Part shown: piece after piece, positions 42,401 to 49,787 of the stretch
Layout: each line of letters begins with the position of its first letter
How positions within the stretch are numbered: the first letter of the stretch is position 1
From: Isochrysis galbana
Taxonomy: Eukaryota; Haptophyta; Isochrysidales; Isochrysidaceae
Assembly: GCA_018136815.1 (NCBI GenBank)
Contig: CM030931.1
Location: 3,974,148-4,038,147 of the forward strand
Length of the DNA: 64,000 bases
Direction of reading: 5' to 3'
Notes under the pieces: model-generated
What the model saw: the letters and a program-made list of their open reading frames with translations, nothing else
Database searches by the model: none
Told to the model about the DNA's origin: nothing
Program-made: the position numbers and the translations under genes

Positions 42401-44138
42401 CGAGGACATAGGCCATGATGCGAGGGTGGCCTTTCTTTGGATCGCGAGCGGCAAGGAGGAGGCCATTGAGAGCGTCCTGCCAGTCCACGCCCGAGGTGAG
42501 CGAGCCCTCGAGTGCGCGGATCAGTTGCATGCGGAATCCATCCCAGGAAGCAGCCGCCTTGTTCGGGTCGGTAGAGCGAAGGTCGGCGGGGAAGCGCAGC
42601 GACTGGAGGCTCTCAAGACTAGACTTAGCATCGCGAGTGCCGCCCTTAGTGCGGACGAACGTACGAGCGCGTACCCATTTCGTAAGGGTGCGAGTTGTGT
42701 AAATGATGCGAGCGTGCCAGGACTCACCCGAGGGGACCTCCCGAGCCGCCATCACCTGGTATTCGAGTGGGGCACTAGCGGAGTCGGAGTAGGCCTTGCC
42801 GTGGCGCCCATAGTGCCGTAGCCATTGTTCAAGAATGTCCGGCTCATCAGACAGGGCTGGGTCCGCGGGAGGAGCGGCGTGGCGCTTAGCGTGACGTCGA
42901 CTCTCCCGGTTACTGTGCTGGCCTGACTTGGACTTAGAAGCGTGGGGGCGGAGAGATCGGCGAGAGTTAGAATTTAAACCTTCGGGGACCATCATAGACG
43001 GCCGTCCCTCCTTAGTATGATAACCTTTGCCTGAGGTAGCATAGTGGCTACCCTTGGCGCGGCGAGGCTTGCGGCGCGAGTCCGTAGATTCGGATGATCC
43101 GTCGGAATCCGAATCGCTGGTCGACGAGTAGTTGGACGAACGCGGGCTGGAGACCGGAGATGAGGACTGGGAGGACGATGAAGATGGGGAGCTATAGCGG
43201 CGGCGGCGGCGGGTCTTCTTCTTGTTTTTATGAGCCTTTTTAGATTTCGGTGAGGAGCGAGGGAGCGGCGGTGGAGGAGGCAAAACAGTTTCGCCGCCAT
43301 CTTCGGATGGAGGTGGAGGCGGGCTGGCTGCCTGGACTGGTGTAGGAGGGAGTCGGCCCCGCTCAATCGCGTTGGTGACTGCGGCGAGCTGCTGTGAGAA
43401 TTGGGCGGCCATGGCCTGCATGAGCTCAATGTAACGCAGCTCGACGGGGTTGAGCCCCGGTGAAGCCGACGAAGTTGGCGGCGGAGCCGTAGCAGACGGT
43501 GGAGAAGGAGAGAGATGAAGAAGGGAGTCGGGCAGCAGGCCCGGGGCCTCTCCACAACGAGACGGCTGACTTGGGGCGACCGAGGCGACCGAGAGGCGTT
43601 CGAGCGATGGATGGTAGGGCTCGTAGGCGGCCTCCGAGTCCGATGGTAATGGTGGCGGTGCCTCGAGACATACGCGAGAAGAGGGGAGGAATCCTTCCAG
43701 AGGATTATCCTCACCCTGGAAAGACTCGGGCTTGGACCTGTCCTCCATGGGCTCCGGCGGCGATGGCGGAGATGATGGTGGGGGGACCGCAGAGAGATCA
43801 GGAGGCGAGGGAAGGGAGGGCATCATCTCCCCCTGTGAAGGTGGTGGTGGATGCCCATCCGGAGAGGAGAAAGGGGGCAGGGCAGGCATGATGCCCGACT
43901 CTGCAGAGGTGGGGGTGACCCCCATTGAGACGTCCAGCGCGGGACGCACCGGGAACGATTCTACACCTGACGAATTGTGATGGCCCTTAGGGCCTGAGGG
44001 CAATGAGGAAGGTGGCAAGCCGGCGGCAGGCGCGGCTGAGGAGACGGCTTCGGAGACGATGACGGGCTGAAGCCCGTCAGCAGAGGAAGGCGGGCAGGCG
44101 GGCTTGAGCGAGGGCGAGGACGGCGGCGAGAACGACAT
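36438..44138 (-). CDS. Chromovirus gag-pol polyprotein
   Basis: 2,566 aa from the first ATG (44138), which lies inside the 5' LTR; the frame itself opens at 44366. The N-terminal 500 residues are Pro/Ser-rich, with a basic SR-like block (KNKKKTRRRRRYSS). Gag-like helices (ALEGSLTSGVDWQDALNGLL) follow, with no CCHC knuckle seen. Protease DTGA is near 1007, RT YLDD near 1553 (MPYLDDIGIW), and RNase H Asp near 1719 (IVKTDAAS). The integrase zinc module ends CHEC near 2041, and Asp2070, Asp2136 and Glu2172 give the exact D-D-35-E spacing. The chromodomain holds YLVKWRGYAKAAATWEP near 2382. About 150 further residues follow. There is no frameshift or stop. The chromodomain would direct insertion to marked chromatin. 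Confidence 0.95.
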   Translation of the reverse strand: MSFSPPSSPSLKPACPPSSADGLQPVIVSEAVSSAAPAAGLPPSSLPSGPKGHHNSSGVESFPVRPALDVSMGVTPTSAESGIMPALPPFSSPDGHPPPPSQGEMMPSLPSPPDLSAVPPPSSPPSPPEPMEDRSKPESFQGEDNPLEGFLPSSRVCLEAPPPLPSDSEAAYEPYHPSLERLSVASVAPSQPSRCGEAPGLLPDSLLHLSPSPPSATAPPPTSSASPGLNPVELRYIELMQAMAAQFSQQLAAVTNAIERGRLPPTPVQAASPPPPPSEDGGETVLPPPPPLPRSSPKSKKAHKNKKKTRRRRRYSSPSSSSSQSSSPVSSPRSSNYSSTSDSDSDGSSESTDSRRKPRRAKGSHYATSGKGYHTKEGRPSMMVPEGLNSNSRRSLRPHASKSKSGQHSNRESRRHAKRHAAPPADPALSDEPDILEQWLRHYGRHGKAYSDSASAPLEYQVMAAREVPSGESWHARIIYTTRTLTKWVRARTFVRTKGGTRDAKSSLESLQSLRFPADLRSTDPNKAAASWDGFRMQLIRALEGSLTSGVDWQDALNGLLLAARDPKKGHPRIMAYVLDAVRDSVLCANPCLHADVLIAKCDVAQFRRRLNARAPFLAVENPKMHHYAKSLLGGLEATQYVHPWQHGTGHTKATGLYLSPSLPPLVPTCIVPGRQHAMANLPMSPHRGSMRSRTYVGIAGAMAMQWMPVVLDYCRRTPTRPAASAASLLSQARDLQSSRLAAQAGSNSEPSNVSSVAAIDREWRPWLGSPRSSLLPVRPARMIRKVRNRWRVWTAVRGAHGSISYAWLPLSPSLASALDAEVRLHSPAVEEEPLPILTPSPSPSSSSPFVPMPPLLETCASVSFPDTLTPEGWHAALRLTWSGQERLALLPTPPSRLGLGALPDLHPPLPPLDRPARRSVAEVIADHKQRHAAFVPSGFTPALSLPAVVASVTREVPARLVSDTPPSLYPRHCLYVRDLIVCRQSATGPTRYIVDSALAVNKTLADTGAGPSVVTTELLAALPRDACVLIEHASDRPAVVGPDGNPLRTRGYATLVFSLSGVEFRHRFLVVEGAPMLLLGNDFLEAYAACIELSPDAKRDGRLTLVVNDRRVPSLVSTRPRISSAPLVAMISADSPQADDSPLVPIADDLSSCQAHGESPPAMPSSIPLPPLDPELEPPPRFDFTRSPPSSPSPSFAAVDVEPLFAKGSPSSAASLKEFALYTRQPITIPARSKGTFSVRLPLEVIENYPDSAILVDRLPPRDGLDSPPMVATSVETPTPEGEVLITVWNLAPRPVTLPAYSPVASAHIEYKLHEARSTAAGDGDDPESSLTEAQRALLDAITIDPDKQLSPSQKQRVRCLLARHIDAFALDPKNPRHTHVMEVELPLLPGATAHRHAPSKMGDEGRAIVDKHVAEMEAAGIIRKSNSPWASRVVLVGKKDGSVRFCVDYRDTNSKLRISDSPLPLTVEAIDRLSRGQGSRDSLFLCLLDLASGFWCLPIKEEDKPITAFCTHRQKYEFNYLPFGVQSGPSYMCRLMDAVLQGLAWEICMPYLDDIGIWSTGTGSTLEERIDASFEQMLHRLDLVLERLRWAGLSCKASKCILFAIKGEYLGHVVSRRGLEMDPKKVEAVRSIDPRHINSLEKVRSFLGLCSYYRRFIKGFAHVAAPLTDLTRTGVDVATVSQSPECQTAIRRLIELITSAPVLAAPRHDKEFIVKTDAASTLGIGGILSQVDDHGHEHVVAYYGRRLTAAERHWTTTEVELLAALESIRTWRPYLWGRHFRLVIDHQALRWLHTMKDTVQGGPASRLMRWALKLSEYRFTVEHKPGANHKDADGVSRLVAADDETSETSAPKQGGGQLLAAVVPNSRSTTASDGQPPAVAASRSRTTTASSLQADERSSRLSSTTRDSINLSYLDVGTPNAEALKEAQAEDPDCHDLIRFLSSSPHNPDLDHRRLRWLSRESSRCLLRSGLLYRRVPTRDGEKLCLYVPKTMRRAYLEAFHDHLCHLGDNRMARLLRDRYFWPGMNADVCEHVRQCHECTLAKPPFRHLADPKGPQVGAYPFDIVFCDVVSMAPTHDFIKGSRGFDKLLVFVDSLTRWIEAAPHNGDPSSADALHAFMSYVVSRHGVPRQLRSDSGSNLASQLTSIILERTGTDLRPSTPHHHESVGLVERAQQTLINMARATDEGGGHWVDHLPFFLMSMRASANRITRMSPAALLYGRELRLPAQLSDPPDTGPPPELPQEIRSYAWKVHCRLKAAWAAAYDATLESQADALADTLRTHSPPIQFAPGDRVVRKIPGHRNKLLYHYSGPYRIAEALGAGRYRLRDQENRLLSGEVHVTNLRPYYTLTDEDPVQRDEYLVDSLLDRKGRGDSRQYLVKWRGYAKAAATWEPLAELLRRCESLVTAYDDAHPFPPLRKPQMRKRAAESQSQTVSTPPTSHAIEAPVGSETTGSDHQAPRRSPRLAPSSHSGPIAHVSHLPVSARPSVANPAGPMMRPQHAVFVLGQWWYSSGSSRGSPWFGSHAFAHAALASPTFVRCRSEAPARLSPSDRTLVSLLDTPSAFF
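43956..43967 (-). promoter_or_regulatory. Primer-binding region next to 5' LTR
   Basis: On the coding strand the LTR end TCA is followed at once by GGTGTAGAATCG. This does not start with TGG, so it does not pair with the CCA end of a tRNA in the usual way. Its complement occurs in the same transcript at 35986-35975. How the element primes is therefore open. Confidence 0.5.
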
Positions 44139-44815
44139 GGAACGAGCGGCGAGAGGCGAGGGCGAGTGAGAGGAGGGCTGTGATGGCAGGGGCTGGCGAG
44201 GCGAGGCGAGTTTGTTGGGTACGAGTGTTACGAGAGCGAGAGCGACGAGAGCGAGAGCGACGACGGATGACGACTGACGACAGGACGACGGACAGAGACA
44301 CCCAGGAAAACACCCCGACTCTCGCCCCACGACTTTCTCACATAACTCGACTGAAATCAAAACCAAACACTCCGATCAGACAACGACGGACGACGATCAA
44401 AGGGCGATCTGTCGGCGATCTTGTCTGGAACGGGAATCGCACCATAACGGAAACGAGGGGCAATCCTGCTGCACAAGATTCCAAGAGACCTACCAAATAA
44501 GACGAAAGGAGTGCGATGTGCCTAAGGGGGAGATACGAAGAGGTCGCAAATTAAACCTGATTGCCCCCAGAAGCAGATAAAGAACCGCAGGGGAGATAGC
44601 AAATTAAACCTATCTGCGAGGCGCCTGGGAGGAAGAAAGGTAGGGAAACTTCCCTTCTCTTTCGAGAGAAAGAGAGAGGGCGCTCCACAACCCACGATCC
44701 CATGCATCCAAGCGAAGCTTTTGACCGAGAACGAGAACGAGAGAATTATAACGATAAATACCGAACGACGAAGAGAAGAGCGAAGCCTAACGAGTGTCGA
44801 TTCGCGAATGCGACA
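43968..44815 (-). repeat. 5' LTR of the chromovirus
   Basis: 848 bp and should hold the promoter of the element. The gag-pol frame is open across its 3' half, with an ATG at 44138. Confidence 0.95.
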
Positions 44816-44842
44816 TGTACCCGTACCGCCCAATCAACAAAA

Positions 44843-45111
44843 GGACACTCCGAAAACTCACGCAAACAGTCGCCACAATCAAAGAAACGAGTCCGGAGGA
44901 GAAGAATGCAGCCAACCGAAACGAAGCCCTCGTCAATGATCAATGAAGTAGAACGGCCCTTAGTAAGCCCTTAGGAGTAAAGTATAGCTCGCGCCGCGCA
45001 GTGCAATCCTCGAGGGAAAGATGACCCCCTTCTTTTTTTTGTTGTGCCGGCGCGCGCCCTCCGCTGCACGCCCTCTCACGCTCTCGCAGACGCGCGCGCG
45101 ACCCGCCAGAG
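44843..45111. other. Upstream region of the NUP37 gene
   Basis: Between the LINE target duplication and the ATG at 45112. Several short ORFs but no motif that I can assign; the nested transposons now sit only about 270 bp upstream of this gene. Confidence 0.4.
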
Positions 45112-46170
45112 ATGCTGCGCAACAAGGTGAAGGAGCCCCTCTGCTGCTGCGAGCTGGGCTGGACGATCGAGCAGATCGCTTGCTGCCCCTTCACCGATTG
45201 GTCCCATCTGATCGCCGTTACGGGCGAGAATACAGCGCTACTTCGGCTGAGCGAGACAGACAGCAGCAGCTTCGTGCTCAAGCCCGCTGCCAAACATCTC
45301 TCCGCATTCGAGGGGGCCGCTCACACGCTTGCGTGGGGACGAGATGGCGATGTACTCAAGCTCGCGGCGATTCATGAAGGTTCAATTCGCGTGCTTCAAT
45401 TCCTGGGTGATGTCCCAAAGGGGTCGATCAGCACCTCACTACCTGCTGAGTTCATGGGAGCAGACGTGTATGACTCCTGCTATCTACCTCAGAGTGATCT
45501 GCTCGCAGTCACAGGAGAAACTTGCCGATGCGACTTGCTTCGCATAACTGGTGACGCCATGGCTTCACATCTGGAAGTTGAACGTTCGATACATCTCCGT
45601 TCAGAGGGTGTGTCCGTGCGTGTACATGCTGAACAGCCCGACCATCTAATGGTAGCCGAGGCGGGAGGGACAGTTCATTTTGTCGACTTGCGCGCTCCGA
45701 ATCGCCATTGCCCTGCGATTTCTCGCACTCTTCCTTCAGCAGCGTGCGGGAAGACCGGACTGCGCGATGCTGACTGGTGTCCAGCCGATCCGCATCTAGT
45801 CGGAGCAGTTGCCGGCTCTCAGTGGTTTGGATGGGATCTGCGACACGGCGGCAGCGGCGGACTAGATGCGTTGGCACACGTTGGCGAGCCTGAGGCGCAC
45901 GGCACCCTGGCTTTCCGCTGGGCACCAAGGACGCCCCACTTTGCCATCATGACTAAGGGCCCAGAGGCCAGCATCCACACCCTAAGTACCGGTGCAGGAC
46001 GCGACGAAAGGGGTACTTGGATCGTCGAGACTGCACGCACTCAAACAGTGACACATTGCTTGCAGACACGAATCTCCTCCATGTCATGGCTCCACCACGA
46101 TACCGGGCTAGATGGTGAAAATTTACTTGCAGGCTCGGGAGACAGCAAGATTTGTATCTGGAGTGTGTAA
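45112..46170 (+). CDS. NUP37: Nucleoporin Nup37-like WD40 protein
   Basis: 352 aa in one exon from the ATG at 45112, close to the length of animal Nup37 (about 326). It reads as a seven-blade beta propeller: LIAVTGENTALLRL, HTLAWGRDGDVLKLAAIHEG, DHLMVAEAGGTVHFVDLRAP near 176, DADWCPADPHLVGAVAGSQW near 225 then FGWDLRHG, FRWAPRTPHFAIMTKG and the closing LAGSGDSKICIWSV. The pairing of LMVAE-GT--F-DL with VGAVAG--W--WD is characteristic of Nup37. In the Y-complex (Nup107-160) Nup37 binds Nup160 at the nuclear pore. Other WD40 proteins are possible but fit less well. The frame is undamaged even though the transposon nest ends nearby. Confidence 0.75.
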   Translation: MLRNKVKEPLCCCELGWTIEQIACCPFTDWSHLIAVTGENTALLRLSETDSSSFVLKPAAKHLSAFEGAAHTLAWGRDGDVLKLAAIHEGSIRVLQFLGDVPKGSISTSLPAEFMGADVYDSCYLPQSDLLAVTGETCRCDLLRITGDAMASHLEVERSIHLRSEGVSVRVHAEQPDHLMVAEAGGTVHFVDLRAPNRHCPAISRTLPSAACGKTGLRDADWCPADPHLVGAVAGSQWFGWDLRHGGSGGLDALAHVGEPEAHGTLAFRWAPRTPHFAIMTKGPEASIHTLSTGAGRDERGTWIVETARTQTVTHCLQTRISSMSWLHHDTGLDGENLLAGSGDSKICIWSV

Positions 46171-46550
46171 TTCTGAAGGCCCATGATGTACCGTGAGAGT
46201 TCAGAGCTAAGAGTTCATAGTTGAGGGTCGATCCGCCGTTCTTCTCGACGCTGAAGTGTACAATTCATCTCCGGGGGATGGGTCCCGAGGCACCGGACAC
46301 CGGGTATTTCGCCTCAACCTCGATTTTCCCAGATTTCTAGCGACACGCACGATGACGATCACCGGCGAAGCCCTCAAGAGGCTCTTGTATTCCATGGCTT
46401 TGGCACAGTGGTCCGGACGCTGACACTTAGCTATTTGCCATAACGCGATATCTCTGGCCCCTCCCAAACCCGATGACCCGCAACACTTAGAGGTAGGGAA
46501 CATTTGAAGAATCGGGGCTAATTACGGCTAATACCTACATTGGGCACGGC

Positions 46551-47278
46551 TCAACTAAGTTTATACTTAGTTCGCCCATGGGGGGGCACGAGCCCCCCCC
46601 TCTCTCCACTCCTCCCCTGCCATGGGGGAGGAACCACCCATGCTCCTGGCACGCCTGATGGCTTGCCAGGAGCCCACTGCCCTGCTGACCCACTCTCCCA
46701 GTGGCAGGCTCGCCTGCCTCGCGCGTCCTGGCCTGTCGTGGCCAGCCCATCGCTCCAACCCCCCCTCCCCCCCTGTTCGACAGGCAGACAGGTGCAGAGT
46801 GGGGGCCCCTGAGGCCCAGGAGCGCCGGCGCCAGCGAGGGAGAGGCAGGGGAGACCAGGGCCCAGCCCCAGCCTCCTCTGCCCCCTGAGCTGGCCTCCAC
46901 GAGCCTCCAGGGGTCGCCAGAGGCAGCTGCAGGCCCGTCGCAGGCGCGCCATCGCGCGTGCCTGCAGGAGAGGGGAGAGAGAGCGCGGAGAAGGGAAAAT
47001 ATGTAAGTCTCGCACCTGTTTACAGGAGAAGTCGGGACTGAGAACGCCGCCAGCCCGGTAGGCATAGGAGGAAGGGGGGAACGGATCACCGGGGGGGGGC
47101 GCGGGCCACCGACCATATCTAAGCCCTTTTCCCCTATCCCCCTAGTAGTGCACGGGGGGAGTCGCCTGATGGCGGGGGGGAAAGGGCCGGGAGAGAGGGG
47201 GTGTAGAAAGTTTTGCTGCGTGAGTAGAAAGTAGAGGGTCCACGGCCGCGTGTGCGGTGAGACTATTAAGAAGTTAAT
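46551..47278 (+). mobile_element. 0.73-kb dispersed retroposon, 15-bp target duplication
   Basis: Flanked by tacattgggcacggc at 46536-46550 and 47279-47293 (exact, 15 bp). The head is tcaactaagtttatacttag, a near-perfect hairpin; the tail is gcggtgagactattaagaag. The body is GC-rich with no durable coding frame. A full copy lies inverted at 56436-57193, and truncated ones at 55937 and 21735. The tail matches that of the LINE at 33343, so LINE proteins probably mobilised it. Confidence 0.85.
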
Positions 47279-47293
47279 TACATTGGGCACGGC

Positions 47294-49039
47294 ACTGTCT
47301 ACCTTACCATGACCAACGCCCTTCAAGTTCCCCTCCCTCGCCCTCCCTACTCCTACTCCTTCCCACCACTTTCTTTCTTCTTTCCTTTTTGTGATCGGTG
47401 TCTGGGCTAGAGCGTGCGCGCAAAGGACGAGGGCAGGGAGTAGAGTATTAGAGGCTCAGCGTAAAACTCCGAGCGCAAATCGTGCGTAGACTGCCAAGAG
47501 GTAAGAGGTGGCAGTGTGGCAGTGGAACAATAACGCAACAGCAGCGACAGAAGAACACAGGCGAGAACCATATTTAAATAAATAATAAAACATCTGAAGA
47601 TTCGGGCTACTCACGCTAGCTATACAGTCCACGTACTCACGGTACTCACTCACGACATCGCCTATACCCCAGTTTACTCACTCCCTTACACCACCCCCTT
47701 CATTCCTTTGTCTTTGGTATCGGGGGGGGGGGGCCGCCGCGTGCACTACAACGGGCCAAGTGCAGGGGGTGGGCTGGGGCAGACCTGCTGGTGTGGTGTT
47801 CCTGTGGCAAAACAAACGTAAACGCCTGTTGCATGTGACACTTCGTGCCCCTGGGAGGTCTCGGTCCCCTCTTCTCGCGTCTTTTTCAAGTATCTCCGCG
47901 TTTTTGCGGCATTCGTGTGTCGCTCGGGGTATACCGTAAACAGGCGTGAGTCTTACCTTTTCTTGGGTCAGATCGCGTCGTTTTTTTGTCGTTCCTTTCT
48001 CGCGGTTCTCTTCGTTCTCTTACGGGCGTGCGATGCCTGCGCGCGCCATGGCACCCCTCTGAGGGGACCCTCGGGTCCCCCCAGAGGGCCAGCTGGGCCA
48101 GCTCAGGGGGCAGTGGAGGCTGGGGCTGGGCCCCTTGCCTCTCCTGGCTCTCCCTCCCTCGCTGGCCTCGCTGGTCCTGGGTGCCCTCTTGGCGGCTCAG
48201 GTGGCCTGTGGCTCAGTGGTGGAGTGGGGGGTCAGTACGATCAGGGGCCAGTGCAGGCGAATGCGTGCGGCGCGCGATGCGCGCTCGGCGAGGGTCTGTG
48301 CCAGAGTGATGTCAGCTCAGCGGGGAGGCACGAGCTCCCCCCTTCTCTCCACTCCTGTCCCCTACTGTGGGGGAGGGGGAGGAACCGAGAACCGAGGAAC
48401 CATCGCACTCCCCGGCCATGCCCTACCTATGTATGGCATATGGCATATGGCATGCCAGGGCGCAGCATGCACAGCTGGCCCACTCTCTCCCTGGCAGGCT
48501 CGCCTGCCTCGCTCGCCCTCGCGGCCAAACAAACTGTGGGGCGCCAAGCAGCTTTAGTAGCCGCCTATCCCCTATCCCTATCTATTTTTGAGAGTGGGTG
48601 TGATTGCCAGTACCATTACTTGTTCCTTCCTAGACTATTAGCAATCGCAATGACAAATACAACGTTGGCAATCGCAATGTAGGCTGATTATGTTTATGGT
48701 CTCCGGCTGGGGTTTATGATCTCCGGCGGAGGCTCGTTTCAGCGCCCTGCCATGGGCTTCCAATCTTTGACTTCTTCTCCTATTCCCTCCTCCTATGTCC
48801 TATGCCTACCTGCCTACCTCCTACCTAAACCTAACCTAGGCAACACAATTACACAATTTCCCTCGTCTATTATTTCAGGCACCAAACATCTACATTAAAC
48901 TTCTTAATGATCTCGCCCAACATCCCACATCTCTAGCTTAATCTCCCACCAAACGCCGCACCTCGCACCCCCCACGACTCCACATCGCAGGCTCGGTGCG
49001 CAACACAGCCCCATATTCCACTCTTCACGTGACAACACC
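47294..49039. other. Intergenic with diverged relatives of the 0.73-kb repeat
   Basis: Segments at 47935-48200 resemble the element at 46551 in reverse and 48310-48530 in forward orientation, so this is a mosaic of old copies. A reversed LINE tail, ttaaacttcttaatgatctc, is at 48896-48915. No gene is recognised. Confidence 0.5.
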
Positions 49040-49275
49040 CACGAAAACCACAAACAAGAGAAACCGACCGTCCGATGGCGCGAGGGAAGGCCGAGGAATC
49101 GACCATCGGGGATCGGTGCACGCCGCCTGCCACTGGAAACCCCGAACACTGAGCCCCTAGGTAGAGCACGAGGGGGCGAGCCGCAAGGCGAGTGAGAGGG
49201 AGTGATAAGGGATGCGGGCGCGGCTGTCAGAAAATGTCACAGAGTCGCGCGCGCGGTGTGAATATTAAGAGGTTT
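49040..49275 (+). mobile_element. SINE-like repeat sharing the LINE 3' tail (copy 2)
   Basis: The same block order as 23505-23740, including gcccctaggtagagcacgag, gagccgcaaggcgag, taagggatgcgggcgcggct, and the tail gcgcggtgtgaatattaaga plus T-run. No clear target duplication. Confidence 0.7.
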
Positions 49276-49787
49276 TTTTTCTCCCCCACAGCTCCTCGCT
49301 GATGAACTGCACTTGCCACCCCACCCATTTATCTAGGTCCCTCTGCGCTGCAAGCAAGACCGCAACAGGGTCCCCGCGTGGGGCGTGGGGGGTTGTGGGC
49401 TGTCTGGGTGTGGAGGGAGGGGTGGCCTCCAGATAGTGAAGAGCTTGGTGGCACAAGAGGGGAGAGGGGAAGGATGCTTGCGCTTGCCGCCGCGGCAGGG
49501 AGTCCTGGCTCCTGAGTGAGTGGTGAGTGGTAGCCCCATACCTTGGTCTTTTGTCGCACCGTGACCCATATGATAGTTCATAAAAATTTGATCTGCTAGT
49601 ATTTGGTTGCGCATCGCTTTCACTCACACAGCCACTACTTTACTTCGACAGTTCACGTGGATGCGCACCGACCGATGCCGATGTGTCTAGACAGTATCAC
49701 TACCACGTTGCTGACCACGATGCGCGCCAGCAAAAAATGCGCATCGATACGAACACAAATGGCGCTTTTTCACGATCACCGAGTATG
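49276..49787. other. Possible small minus-strand exons, unassigned
   Basis: On the minus strand NQILADQIFMNYHMGHGATK (49620-49555) and RDLDKWVGWQVQFISEELWG (49345-49285) look protein-like and are separated by a stretch starting gtatgg and ending cttgcag, a possible intron. No family is recognised. It may be a 3' neighbour of the gene at 49788. Confidence 0.25.

Larger units (their letters stand above)
34500..44815 (-). mobile_element. Complete Ty3/gypsy chromovirus
   Basis: 10,316 bp with 848-bp LTRs at 34500-35347 and 43968-44815 that look identical base for base. The target duplication tgtac is at 34495-34499 and 44816-44820. On the coding (minus) strand each LTR begins TGTCGCATTC and ends ATTCGTCA. 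A purine tract, agcaggggggg-like, directly precedes the 3' LTR (35348-35360). A single gag-pol frame fills 44138-36438 and is followed by about 1.1 kb of 3' UTR with tandem repeats. All signs point to a recent and potentially active insertion. Confidence 0.95.

Noticed and set aside
44702-44974. Plus-strand frame crossing the LTR end into the flank
   Set aside because: It starts in LTR sequence and ends in short flanking sequence without motifs; chance reading across an insertion border.
46207-46503. Minus-strand frame with CQRPDHCAKAMEYKSLL
   Set aside because: The Cys/His pattern looks protein-like, but the frame has no recognised domain, no clear start and lies right after the NUP37 stop; not enough support.
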